64,000 bases of DNA from Rhodococcus sp. WMMA185 (lineage in GTDB: Bacteria; Actinomycetota; Actinomycetes; Mycobacteriales; Mycobacteriaceae): contig NZ_CP017014.1 in the NCBI RefSeq assembly GCF_001767395.1, forward strand, positions 2,984,501-3,048,500, written 5' to 3'. The notes below the pieces were generated by a model. That model was not told the origin of the DNA. It made no database searches and saw nothing but the letters and a program-made list of their open reading frames with translations. Shown one piece after another: positions 26,325 through 34,683 of this stretch (its first letter is position 1; the number at the start of each line of letters is the position of its first letter). Position numbers and translations under genes: made by a program.

Positions 26325-27212
26325 CTACTGTGGCCGAACAATCATCACGGGGCAGTCTGCGGTGTGGAGGAGTGCATTACTGGTGGAACCCAACAGCATT
26401 CCCCTGAAACCTCCCCTGCCTCGACTGCCCACGACTATCAGCTGAGCCTTCTCCGCGAACTCACTGAGCACCCGCACCGGCCGGTCGCGCGCAACGACAC
26501 GTTCGACCCTGACGTCGGGATAGCGCTCCTGGAATCCGGCGAGACGCTCGGAGAGCACGACTTCCTCACCGGTCTGGATTCCGCTCCACAACGGATCGTC
26601 GGGGACCGCTCCGAGGGAGGGCTGAACGCTCACATCGCTCCACACATTGACCGCGATGAGGCTCGCCGATCGAGCAGAGGACTGTTCGAACGCCATCTCC
26701 AAAGCGTGCTCGCTGTGCTCCGATCCGTCGACGCCGACCACGATCGGCCCCTCGGTCGGCGGCAGACCGTCCAGAGTACGGCCCCGGACCACCACCAGCG
26801 GACACTGCGCGTGCGCGGCGACCGCGGAGGTGACGGAACCGACCAGCAGACCGGTCAGTTCACCGTGGCCGCGGGACCCGAGCACCACCATGTGCGCAGA
26901 GGCCGAGAGGTCGATGAGCGTCTGGCTCACCTTTCCCTCGTGCCGTTCAGTGGTGATGTCGAGAGGCGCGTCCACCGTCTGCTTGGCGTGTAAGCGCGCA
27001 CTTCCCAACCGCGCCTTGGCCGTGTCCTCGAGTTCCGTCTTGAAACTCTCGGCCAGATAAGGCTCGCTGTAGTAGAACGCGGGCATATGCACAACGGTGA
27101 CAATGTGCAGCGGGAGGGACAGCGCTGCCGCCGCCCGAGCGGCCCACGCCACAGCGGCGGAGGACGACTCGGATCCGTCCGCACCTACTACGATCGGCTT
27201 GATTCCGGTCAT
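26325..27212 (-). CDS. tandem universal stress protein
   Basis: About 295 residues with two UspA domains, each starting with a VVGxDGS strand (PIVVGADGSESS; PIVVGVDGSEHS) and each ending with the nucleotide-binding GxxGxGG/GS pattern (LGSRGHGELTGLLVGS; VGSRGRGGFRGMLLGSTS), so both halves probably bind ATP. This is the two-domain type induced by DosR in mycobacteria. Start ATG 27212 has GGGAAGG upstream; 27239 is a less likely start. It is the third gene of a minus-strand group headed by another universal stress protein. Confidence 0.9.
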   Translation of the reverse strand: MTGIKPIVVGADGSESSSAAVAWAARAAAALSLPLHIVTVVHMPAFYYSEPYLAESFKTELEDTAKARLGSARLHAKQTVDAPLDITTERHEGKVSQTLIDLSASAHMVVLGSRGHGELTGLLVGSVTSAVAAHAQCPLVVVRGRTLDGLPPTEGPIVVGVDGSEHSEHALEMAFEQSSARSASLIAVNVWSDVSVQPSLGAVPDDPLWSGIQTGEEVVLSERLAGFQERYPDVRVERVVARDRPVRVLSEFAEKAQLIVVGSRGRGGFRGMLLGSTSNALLHTADCPVMIVRPQ

Positions 27213-27259
27213 GGTCACCTTCCCTGGTTCCGGCTGCACATTGTGTGAACGAATCTGTG

Positions 27260-28300
27260 CTACGAGCAGATCGTACGGAGTTTCTCGATCAGTTCGACAC
27301 GACCCGCCCTGTCTGCTGCAAGGGGCGCGACGGTGAGCGTGGTGACCCCGGACTCGGCGAAAGCGGCTACACGCTCGGCCACATAGCTTTCCGGGCCGAT
27401 CAGCGACACGGCCCGCACCATCTCGTCGGGTACCGCCGCAGCAGCCTCGTTCTTCTTGCCCGACAAGTACAGATCCTGGATGGTTGCGGCTTCCTTTTCG
27501 TAGCCGTACCGGACCGCGAGATCGTTGTAGAAGTTCTTACCCCTGGCACCCATGCCGCCGATGTACAACGCAAGGGTCGGCCGCACCCAGTCGAGCATGT
27601 GATCGACGTCGTCGCCGATGGCGAGGGCGGGCGAGGCAAACACCTGAAGGTCGCCGAGGCTGGGATCGCGCTTCGCCTTCCCCTTCGCCAGGGGCTCGCC
27701 CCACACGCTCGCGGCCTTTTCTGGATGGTAGAAGATGGGCTCCCAACCCTCTGCGATCTCGGCTGTGAGCTCCACGTTCTTCGGCCCGAGCGAGGCAATG
27801 ACGATCGGGATGCTCGAACGCACAGGGTGATTGATGATCTTCAGCGGCTTACCGAGCCCGGTGCCCTTCTCCGCCGGAAGCGGAACCTGGTAGTACTTGC
27901 CCTGGTGCTCGACCTTCTCGCGGCGCCACACCTGACGGCAGATGTCGACGACCTCACGCGTGCGCGCGAGCGGCGCGTCGTACTTGACGCCGTGGAAACC
28001 CTCGATCACCTGCGGTCCGGATGCGCCCAGACCCATAACGAAGCGCCCGTCCGACACGAAGTCGAGGCCGGCCGCGGTCATTGCCGTCAGGCTCGGCGTG
28101 CGGGTGTAGATCTGAAAGATGCCTGACGCTAGCTCGAGCCTCGAAGTCTTGGCAGCGAGGAAGCCCAGCTGACTGACTGCGTCGAACGAATAGGCCTCGG
28201 GCACGAACACGATGTCGAGCCCGGCTTTCTCCAGGTCTGCGACTTCTTCGACCGTCTCGGCGAAGCCGCCGCTGTAGTTCAAGCTCATGCCTATACGCAC
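27260..28300 (-). CDS. F420-dependent LLM-class oxidoreductase
   Basis: About 346 residues, luciferase-like TIM barrel. GMSLNYSGGFAETVEEVADLEKAG at the N-terminus and FVMGLGASGPQVIEGFHG are typical of the F420-using actinobacterial branch, where the glycine-rich turn contacts the deazaflavin. The substrate is unknown. GTG 28300 is preferred because GGGGAA lies five bases upstream; TTG 28312 is the alternative. It sits between two universal stress protein genes with gaps of 87 and 47 bases, which supports a stress-linked redox role. Confidence 0.85.
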   Translation of the reverse strand: MRIGMSLNYSGGFAETVEEVADLEKAGLDIVFVPEAYSFDAVSQLGFLAAKTSRLELASGIFQIYTRTPSLTAMTAAGLDFVSDGRFVMGLGASGPQVIEGFHGVKYDAPLARTREVVDICRQVWRREKVEHQGKYYQVPLPAEKGTGLGKPLKIINHPVRSSIPIVIASLGPKNVELTAEIAEGWEPIFYHPEKAASVWGEPLAKGKAKRDPSLGDLQVFASPALAIGDDVDHMLDWVRPTLALYIGGMGARGKNFYNDLAVRYGYEKEAATIQDLYLSGKKNEAAAAVPDEMVRAVSLIGPESYVAERVAAFAESGVTTLTVAPLAADRAGRVELIEKLRTICS

Positions 28301-28387
28301 GTCGTTCCCCAATCCTCGTGTTGCCCTGCAACCTGTTGCTGGTGACCTCAGACACTACTGCGGCCACATAGGTCGGTGGCGTGTAGG

Positions 28388-29272
28388 TCAGTGGCCTGCA
28401 GGCCGGACAACCATGACGGGGCAGTGGGCAGCGCCGACGAGGCTGTTGCTCGTGGACCCGAGTAGCAGCCCTTTGAAACCGCCGCGGCCCCTGCTCCCGA
28501 CCACGACCAGTTGTGCCGACTTGGACCACTCGAGCAGGCGTTCCCGCGGACTGTCGATATACACCTTGCGGGTGACCTGCACATCCGGGTAACGCTCCTG
28601 CCACCCGGCGAGACTCTCGGCGAGCAGCACATGCTCGCCTTCCTCGAGCCCCTCCGGCACCATCGCGACAGCGCGGGGGTCCTCGAACACGGTCGATCCG
28701 AGGTCGCTCCAGGCGTGGACCGCCACCAATGGAGCGTTCCGCAGCGATGCCTCCTCGAAAGCCACCGAGATCGCACGCTCGCTCGTGGGACTGCCGTCCA
28801 CACCGACGACGATGGGACCGTCCTGATGGGCTTCACCTCGTACTACGAGCACGGGGCACCGCGCGTGGGTGGTGACGTTGATCGCCGTGTTACCGAGTAG
28901 TGCGGTCGACGCAGCGCCCGACCCCGACGCTCCGACGACGACCGCCCGGGCGTCCGCGGACAGGTCGACGAGCCACTCACTGCCGCTGCCGACGGAGAAC
29001 TCGGTGTCGATGTCGATGAGGGGATCGACATCGAATGCGAGCTCGTGCGCCTCGGCAAGGATCTCCTTACCGGTCGCCTCGACCCACTCATACGAGCCGG
29101 CCGAATCCACATAGGGACTGCCGAACCCGTAGGGAGCGAAATCGAGCGCGTGGATGATCTTCAGTTTCAATCCACGTACACCCGCCATTCGGGCTGCCAT
29201 CCGCACTGCGGACTTCGAGCTGTCCGATCCGTCGACACCGACGACGACGCTGTTGCGATCCTCTGCGCTCAT
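28388..29272 (-). CDS. tandem universal stress protein
   Basis: 294 residues, again with two UspA domains (VVVGVDGSDSSKSA; PIVVGVDGSPTSERA). The C-terminal domain has the full ATP motif VGSRGRGGFKGLLLGSTS; the first domain has VGASGSGAASTALLGNTA, with the pattern kept but altered. It is only distantly similar to the other tandem protein, so this is not a recent duplication. Start ATG 29272. A DosR-type box lies about 50 bases upstream, making this the probable first gene of a hypoxia-induced group. Confidence 0.9.
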   Translation of the reverse strand: MSAEDRNSVVVGVDGSDSSKSAVRMAARMAGVRGLKLKIIHALDFAPYGFGSPYVDSAGSYEWVEATGKEILAEAHELAFDVDPLIDIDTEFSVGSGSEWLVDLSADARAVVVGASGSGAASTALLGNTAINVTTHARCPVLVVRGEAHQDGPIVVGVDGSPTSERAISVAFEEASLRNAPLVAVHAWSDLGSTVFEDPRAVAMVPEGLEEGEHVLLAESLAGWQERYPDVQVTRKVYIDSPRERLLEWSKSAQLVVVGSRGRGGFKGLLLGSTSNSLVGAAHCPVMVVRPAGH

Positions 29273-29319
29273 GTGTCCACAGTATCTCCGGTCGGCATCC
29301 GCCGCCCTTCGGCTCTCGA

Positions 29320-29339
29320 GGAAGGACCAAAGTCCCGAG
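29320..29339 (-). promoter_or_regulatory. DosR-type box upstream of universal stress protein gene
   Basis: Read on the minus strand, CTCGGGACTTTGGTCCTTCC matches the DosR consensus TTSGGGACTWWAGTCCCSAA at about 14 of 20 positions, with an intact CGGGACTTT half. It is centred roughly 57 bases before the start of the minus-strand universal stress protein gene. Confidence 0.6.
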
Positions 29340-29477
29340 CCGCTCGGGCCCTCGGCCCGTAGCCGACGTGCTCGCTTGTGACGAAGATGAGTCATCAATC
29401 GCACGCAGACTTCGAATACCACTGCTACAAACAACTTTCCGAAGAAACTGGACCCAAGCGACGTCCGTCACAAAATT

Positions 29478-29506
29478 GGTACCTGAAATGACAATTAAGG
29501 TACCTT
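29478..29506 (+). promoter_or_regulatory. paired GGTACC operator-like element upstream of nsrR
   Basis: GGTACC occurs at 29478-29483 and again at 29499-29504, exactly 21 bases (two helical turns) apart. The second is within AAGGTACCTT, a 10-bp palindrome ending seven bases before the nsrR ATG. The surroundings are locally AT-rich (GAAATGACAATTAA), as expected for a promoter. It could be an autoregulatory Rrf2 site. Confidence 0.45.
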
Positions 29507-29512
29507 TCGGTC

Positions 29513-29986
29513 ATGCAACTCACCCAGTTCACCGACCTCGGACTGCGACTGGTCATGCGGCTCGCAGTAGCCGAGGACGGCGAACGACCCGGGAGCCGGG
29601 CGATCGCCGAGGAATTGGGGGTGTCGTATACCCACACCGCCAAGGTGATCACCAGGCTCGGTGAACTCGGCATCGTCGATGCCCGACGGGGTCGTGGCGG
29701 CGGCTTGACGATCACCGAACTCGGCCGCACCGCCTCGGTCGGCTGGCTCGTGCGCCGACTCGAGGGCGAGGCGGAGGTCGTGGACTGCGACGGCGCTCAT
29801 CCTTGTCCCCTGCGCTCGGGTTGCCTGCTGCGTTCGGCTCTCCGACGTGCTCAGGACGCCTTCTTCGAATCTCTGGACTCGACCACCATCGAAGAGCTCA
29901 CGCACGCCCCTACAAGAACCGTGCTACTCGCGCTCCCGCGGGTAGCAGACAAGAACCGACAGATGTCTCGAACGATCGGAGAATGA
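29513..29986 (+). CDS. nsrR: Rrf2-family regulator, NsrR-like
   Basis: 157 residues. The winged helix-turn-helix is at the N-terminus (QLTQFTDLGLRLVMRLA; GVSYTHTAKVITRLGELG). Three cysteines in VDCDGAHPCPLRSGCLL have the CX(5)CX(5)C-like spacing that binds the iron-sulfur cluster in NsrR. NsrR proteins repress NO-detoxification genes until NO damages the cluster. The flavohemoglobin gene starts one base after this stop, which supports the assignment. Start ATG 29513. Confidence 0.88.
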   Translation: MQLTQFTDLGLRLVMRLAVAEDGERPGSRAIAEELGVSYTHTAKVITRLGELGIVDARRGRGGGLTITELGRTASVGWLVRRLEGEAEVVDCDGAHPCPLRSGCLLRSALRRAQDAFFESLDSTTIEELTHAPTRTVLLALPRVADKNRQMSRTIGE

Positions 29987-29987
29987 C

Positions 29988-31172
29988 ATGCTCTCGCCCG
30001 CCTCGACGGAAGTCATCCGCGCAACCCTGCCCGTGGTCGGGGCCGCGATCACGGACATCACGACGCTGTTCTACCGCAAGATGTTCGCCGCCCACCCCGA
30101 ACTCGAGCGCGACCTATTCAACCGCGGCAACCAGGCTCAGGGCGAACAGCAGAAAGCGCTGGCCGGAGCCATCGCGGCATTCGCCTCTCTACAGCTCGAG
30201 CCCGATCAGGCGCGGGTCGATCTCATCCTGTCCAGGATCGCGCACAAGCATGCCTCACTGGGAATCAAGCCAGAGCAGTACGCGATCGTGCACAAGCACT
30301 TGTTCGAGGCCATCGTCGAAGTCCTCGGTGACGCCGTCACTCCGGAGGTCGCCGCGGCCTGGGACGAGGTGTACTGGCTGATGGCGGAGACTCTGATCTC
30401 GATGGAAGCCGGCCTCTACGAGGCCGCCGGTGTCGCGGCCGGTGACGTCTGGCGAAGGGTGCGGGTTCGCGAACGCCGAAACGAGTCCGCCGACACCGTC
30501 TCGTTCGTGTTCACTTCGCTGGACGGCACACCACTTCCCTCGTTCGCGCCTGGGCAGTACCTCTCCGTCGGAGTTCACCTACCCGACGGAGCACGCCAGA
30601 TCCGCCAGTACAGCCTGTCCTCGGCCCCTTCGAGCGACGACTGGCGGATCACCGTGAAGCAGGCTGGAGAAGTCTCGAACTTCCTGTACCACAACGTGTT
30701 CGAGGGAGACATACTCGAGGTGACGACACCTTTCGGCGATCTCATCCTCCAGGAGGACGACGCGCCGCTGCTCCTCGTCTCGGCTGGTATCGGATGCACA
30801 CCCATGATGGGAATGCTCAGTCACCTCGCCGAAACCGAGGACAGTCGCCAGATTTCGGTGCTCCACGCCGACCGTTCCGCCAGCAGCCACGCACATCGCG
30901 CGGAACTGGCCGAACTCGTCGAACGACTGCCGTTCGCGGTGATGCACCGCTGGTACGAGGACCTCGGTGCCATCCAGCCGGGCAGCAGCCTCCGAGAGGG
31001 GCGCGCCGACCTCAGCAAGATCACGATCGCCGACGGAACCAGGGCGTACCTGTGCGGTCCGCTGCCGTTCATGCTCGGAATGCGCGAGGCCCTGCTCGAA
31101 AAGGACGTTCCCGCCGAGAACATCCACTACGAAGTGTTCGGGCCTGACAGCTTCGCTCCCACCTCTGCCTGA
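29988..31172 (+). CDS. hmp: flavohemoprotein, nitric oxide dioxygenase
   Basis: 394 residues. The globin domain (1-135) keeps the B10 Tyr in TLFYRKMF and the proximal His in YAIVHKHLFEA. The FAD-binding barrel has RQYSLSSAP, and the C-terminal NAD domain has LLVSAGIGCTPMMGML and YLCGPLPFM. It oxidises NO to nitrate with O2 and NADPH. Immediate coupling to an NsrR-type regulator makes NO induction very likely. It ends three bases from the convergent ligase gene. Confidence 0.95.
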   Translation: MLSPASTEVIRATLPVVGAAITDITTLFYRKMFAAHPELERDLFNRGNQAQGEQQKALAGAIAAFASLQLEPDQARVDLILSRIAHKHASLGIKPEQYAIVHKHLFEAIVEVLGDAVTPEVAAAWDEVYWLMAETLISMEAGLYEAAGVAAGDVWRRVRVRERRNESADTVSFVFTSLDGTPLPSFAPGQYLSVGVHLPDGARQIRQYSLSSAPSSDDWRITVKQAGEVSNFLYHNVFEGDILEVTTPFGDLILQEDDAPLLLVSAGIGCTPMMGMLSHLAETEDSRQISVLHADRSASSHAHRAELAELVERLPFAVMHRWYEDLGAIQPGSSLREGRADLSKITIADGTRAYLCGPLPFMLGMREALLEKDVPAENIHYEVFGPDSFAPTSA

Positions 31173-31175
31173 GCT

Positions 31176-32684
31176 TCACACCGGCCAGGTATGGACCGGA
31201 TTCCCCTCGCGCATGTTCTCGACGTACCGCTCGAGCATGGCGACCAGAGCTTCTGGTCTGCTCAGACCGGCGTCCTCGTAGCGCAGCACCTGTGCGCGCT
31301 GCCACGAGGCGCCGGTCTGTCGCGTGACACACCGGCCCTCGATAATGCCGAGGTAGTGTGCCCTGGCCTTCGGGGAGAGCCCGAAAGAGGTCAGCCCCTC
31401 ATCCGCGATCGGCAGCAGTCGGCGCAGAACCAAGTCGGCGGCACCGACCGAGCCGACATCGGGCCAATACAGTTCGGCGTCCATACCGAGCCGGGCGCCG
31501 ACATGCAGGTTCTCCTCAGCGGCGCTAAACGGCATCCGCAACCATACTTTTTGGTCTGCGTCGACGAGTCCACGCAGGGTCCCGTAGTAGAACGCCGCAT
31601 TGGCCATGATATCGAGAATTGTCGGACCCGCAGGCAGCACGCGGTTCTCGATACGAAGATGCGGCCTGCCGTCCGCGCAGTCGTACACAGGTCGATTCCA
31701 CCGGTAAATCGTGCCGTTGTGCATCTGCAGTTCGCTGAGATCGGGAACCCGGCCCGCTTCGAGCTCCTCGAACGGGTCGACGTCGGTGACCTCCGGCAAC
31801 AGTGCCGGGAAGTAACGTGAATTCTCCGCAAACAGGTCCGAGACCGAGTCGATCCACCGCTCACCGAACCATACTCTGGGCCTGACACCCTGATTCTTGA
31901 GCTCGGGAGGACGCGTATCGGTGGCCTGCTCGAAGATCGGGATCCTCGATTCGTGCCAGAGAGCCGTGCCCGCGAGGAACGGAGAGTTCGCCGCCAAGGC
32001 CACCTGGGCTCCAGCCATGCATTGAGCGGCGTTCCAATGCGCGGCGAATTCCTCCGGTGCGACCCTCAGATGCAGTTGAAGTGACGTGCACGCGGCCTCG
32101 GGCACTACGGAATTGCTGTCGGCGCGCAGCTGTTCGGTTCGGCGGCCCTCGAGCGCGACACCTTCGAGATCGAGTTCGATGTCTTCGCCGCGCGCCGCGA
32201 AGATCTGCTCGTTGAGCAGTTCGTAGCGCGGGTTGGACGTGATCCACTCACGGCCGAGGTGCTGCAGTTGAAGCGTTGGAAGCATGCCGATCATGACCAA
32301 TTCCGCATCATGCTGGTGGATCCTCGCGTCTGCCACCCGAAGTGACGCGCGCAGTTTGCGCTCGAGATCGAATACGTTGTCCCCGTGCAGCGGCCCCGGC
32401 TCGACGTTCATTTCGACGTTGAACTGACCCAGTTCCGTCTGGAACACGGCATCGTCGTCGATCGACTGGAGAACTTCGTAATTCGCCATCGCGGGCAACA
32501 TGTCCGCGCGGACGAGGTTGAACTCGATCTCCATCCCGAGCATGGGTTGCGGAGGGTGGACGTCATCAGCAAAAGCGCTGTCGTGGAGCATTCTCTCGAG
32601 CGCTTCGGCACACATGAGTACCTTCCTCCGAAACAGGCGACGATCCGCCCGAGTGAAGGTCCGAGACTTCACTTCACGACCCAT
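31176..32684 (-). CDS. glutamate-cysteine ligase family (GCS2) protein
   Basis: About 502 residues from ATG 32684. MLGMEIEFNLV is the N-terminal acidic motif, QTELGQFNVEMN the next, and HNGTIYRWNRPVYD and LRIENRVLPAGPT are the core of the carboxylate-amine ligase fold. It would form a gamma-glutamyl amide using ATP. Mycolata make mycothiol rather than glutathione, so the acceptor need not be cysteine; ergothioneine-type or other gamma-glutamyl chemistry is possible. The upstream extension to 32801 is low-complexity and overlaps the divergent small gene, so it was excluded. Confidence 0.83.
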   Translation of the reverse strand: MGREVKSRTFTRADRRLFRRKVLMCAEALERMLHDSAFADDVHPPQPMLGMEIEFNLVRADMLPAMANYEVLQSIDDDAVFQTELGQFNVEMNVEPGPLHGDNVFDLERKLRASLRVADARIHQHDAELVMIGMLPTLQLQHLGREWITSNPRYELLNEQIFAARGEDIELDLEGVALEGRRTEQLRADSNSVVPEAACTSLQLHLRVAPEEFAAHWNAAQCMAGAQVALAANSPFLAGTALWHESRIPIFEQATDTRPPELKNQGVRPRVWFGERWIDSVSDLFAENSRYFPALLPEVTDVDPFEELEAGRVPDLSELQMHNGTIYRWNRPVYDCADGRPHLRIENRVLPAGPTILDIMANAAFYYGTLRGLVDADQKVWLRMPFSAAEENLHVGARLGMDAELYWPDVGSVGAADLVLRRLLPIADEGLTSFGLSPKARAHYLGIIEGRCVTRQTGASWQRAQVLRYEDAGLSRPEALVAMLERYVENMREGNPVHTWPV

Positions 32685-32794
32685 GTCGCCCCCTGCGCAC
32701 AATCGGTACTCGAACGCGAGCATATCCGCTCGCGCGGCCGAAACGGGGAAGGCGAGATATCCTCGAGGAAACACGGGGGACGGAAGGAACCGCG

Positions 32795-33055
32795 ATGGCA
32801 CTTCGCACCGACTCCATGACGAAATCGAAGTTCTCCGTGGGAGACCGCGTCAAGACGCGGCATTCGGTCGATCCCGATCTCGCCCAAAGTAAGTGGCCGC
32901 TCGAGGCCGGCACAATCGCCCAAGAGTTCGAAGGATTCGATGACATCAGTACCACCGCGTACGGTCGCGGTTGGGGCCTACTTCACCGCTGGGCGATCGC
33001 TCTCGACGGTGGTCCGCTCGTCTTCCGCGACGATGTAGATCTCGAGTCAGAATAG
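32795..33055 (+). CDS. small conserved-looking cytoplasmic protein
   Basis: 86 residues. The sequence KFSVGDRVKTRHSVDP...EAGTIAQEFEG has the SH3-barrel-like GDxV...GxI pattern seen in many small nucleic-acid or ribosome-associated domains, but I do not recognise the family. Start ATG 32795 has GGAAGGA upstream; ATG 32816 is possible. It is divergent from the GCS2 ligase and ends one base from the convergent permease. Confidence 0.65.
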   Translation: MALRTDSMTKSKFSVGDRVKTRHSVDPDLAQSKWPLEAGTIAQEFEGFDDISTTAYGRGWGLLHRWAIALDGGPLVFRDDVDLESE

Positions 33056-33056
33056 G

Positions 33057-34526
33057 CTACTTTTCGCGCTCGTAGAGTTCTGCCTTGAACGCGGCGTAGC
33101 GGGCAATATGCGTCGGACGTTGGCGGATCACCGCCCAGGCGATACCGAGTCCGATGAACCAGGCCGGGGTTACGGCCAGCGCCTCCAAAGTGTCGGACTC
33201 CCTGGTAAGTGCCCAGATGATGAACGCGAAGAACCCGAGGACGACCCAGCACATCACCACACCACCGGGCATCTTGAACTTCGATACCGCGTGCAGTTCG
33301 GGAAGACGCTTCCGGTAGCGCAGGTAGCTGGCCAGGATAATCGCCCACACGAACATGAACAGCACCGACGAAATCGTCGTCACCGTCGTGAAAGCCTCGA
33401 TGACCGATTCGCCCGAAGCCAGTAATACGAGGGAGATGAGTAGGAACGCACACGAGAACAGCAAGGCGTTGGCAGGCACCATGCGGGAGTTGAGCTTGCC
33501 GAGCCGGGCCGGCGCATCACCCTCCTGCGCGAGTCCGTAAATCATGCGAGATGTCGAATAGATCCCCGAGTTCGCCGAGGACGCGGCCGACGTCAACACC
33601 ACGAACTGGATCATCCCGGCCGCGATACCCAATCCCGCCAGGGCGAACATTGTCGTGAACGGGCTCTCGCCGGGCACGATCTGCCGCCACGGCGTAACCG
33701 AGACGATCACGATCAGGGAGAGCACGTAGAACAGCAGAATGCGGATCGGGATGGAGTTGATCGCCCTGGGTAGATTCTTCTCCGGATCCTTCGCCTCGGC
33801 CGCCGTAGTGCCGACGAGTTCGATACCGACGAAGGCGAACACGGCAATCTGAAATCCGGCGACGAAGCCCATCAGCCCGGTCGGGAACAGTCCGCCGTCG
33901 TTCCACAGGTTGGAAAAGCCCGCCTGTGCGCCGTCCGGGGACGTGAAGCCACTGAACACCAACACCATGCCGACGACGATCAGGCTCACGATGGCGACGA
34001 TTTTGATGAGGGCAAACCAGAACTCGATCTCACCGAATGCCCGCACTGTCGGCAGGTTCAGCAGCAGCAGTGCCACGGTGGTAGTCAGCGCGGGAACCCA
34101 GGATTGAAGGTCGGGCCACCAGTACTGAACGTATGCGGCGATCGCGATGATGTCGGCGGTGCCCGTCACGACCCAGCAGAGCCAGTAGGTCCATCCGGTG
34201 AAGAATCCGGCCCATGGTCCGAGCAGATCGGCCGCGAAGTCGGTGAACGACTTGTAATGCAGGTTGGAGAGCAGCAATTCGCCCATCGCCCGCATCACGA
34301 AGAAGAGCATGAACCCGATGATCATGTAGACGAAGATCACCGACGGCCCTGCCAGCGAAATGGTTCGGCCCGAACCTAGAAAGAGACCGGTCCCGATCGC
34401 TCCGCCTATCGCGATCAGTTGGATGTGCCGGTTGGCCAGTTGCCGAGACAGGTGTGGTTCGCCAGCCGTCCCTGTCTCGGTGCCACCGCCCGGTTCCGAT
34501 CCGATCGGGCTCACGTGTTCAGACAT
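33057..34526 (-). CDS. CycA-type amino acid permease, copy 1
   Basis: 489 residues and twelve membrane segments. From SRQLANRHIQLIAIGGAIGTGLF onward it parallels E. coli CycA (D-serine/D-alanine/glycine:H+ symporter) almost segment by segment, including MRAMGELLLSNL, FVGIELVGTTAAEAKDPEKNLP and VVLTSAASSANSGIYSTSRM. TM1 keeps GAIGTGLFLGSG, which binds the substrate carboxylate in this superfamily. Start ATG 34526. It is one of three paralogues in a row and shares an upstream element with the other two. Uptake of glycine and D-amino acids is the simplest expectation. Confidence 0.88.
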   Translation of the reverse strand: MSEHVSPIGSEPGGGTETGTAGEPHLSRQLANRHIQLIAIGGAIGTGLFLGSGRTISLAGPSVIFVYMIIGFMLFFVMRAMGELLLSNLHYKSFTDFAADLLGPWAGFFTGWTYWLCWVVTGTADIIAIAAYVQYWWPDLQSWVPALTTTVALLLLNLPTVRAFGEIEFWFALIKIVAIVSLIVVGMVLVFSGFTSPDGAQAGFSNLWNDGGLFPTGLMGFVAGFQIAVFAFVGIELVGTTAAEAKDPEKNLPRAINSIPIRILLFYVLSLIVIVSVTPWRQIVPGESPFTTMFALAGLGIAAGMIQFVVLTSAASSANSGIYSTSRMIYGLAQEGDAPARLGKLNSRMVPANALLFSCAFLLISLVLLASGESVIEAFTTVTTISSVLFMFVWAIILASYLRYRKRLPELHAVSKFKMPGGVVMCWVVLGFFAFIIWALTRESDTLEALAVTPAWFIGLGIAWAVIRQRPTHIARYAAFKAELYEREK

Positions 34527-34683
34527 CGATGACCTGCGGTTGTTTCGAGACCCCCGTTGCCGTCGCCAACGTAGTCCCCACAAGCCGGGATCGCTAGCTC
34601 ACCTCACGATCGGGTTTCGCCGGTCTCGACCACCGGCATGCTCGTCTTCCACGATTGACGCGGATCTCGAGCGGGAACAGGCG

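Noticed and set aside
26340-29272. The two tandem universal stress proteins as a recent gene duplication
   Set aside because: Their domain sequences are only distantly alike, and the first ATP motif differs, so they diverged long ago.
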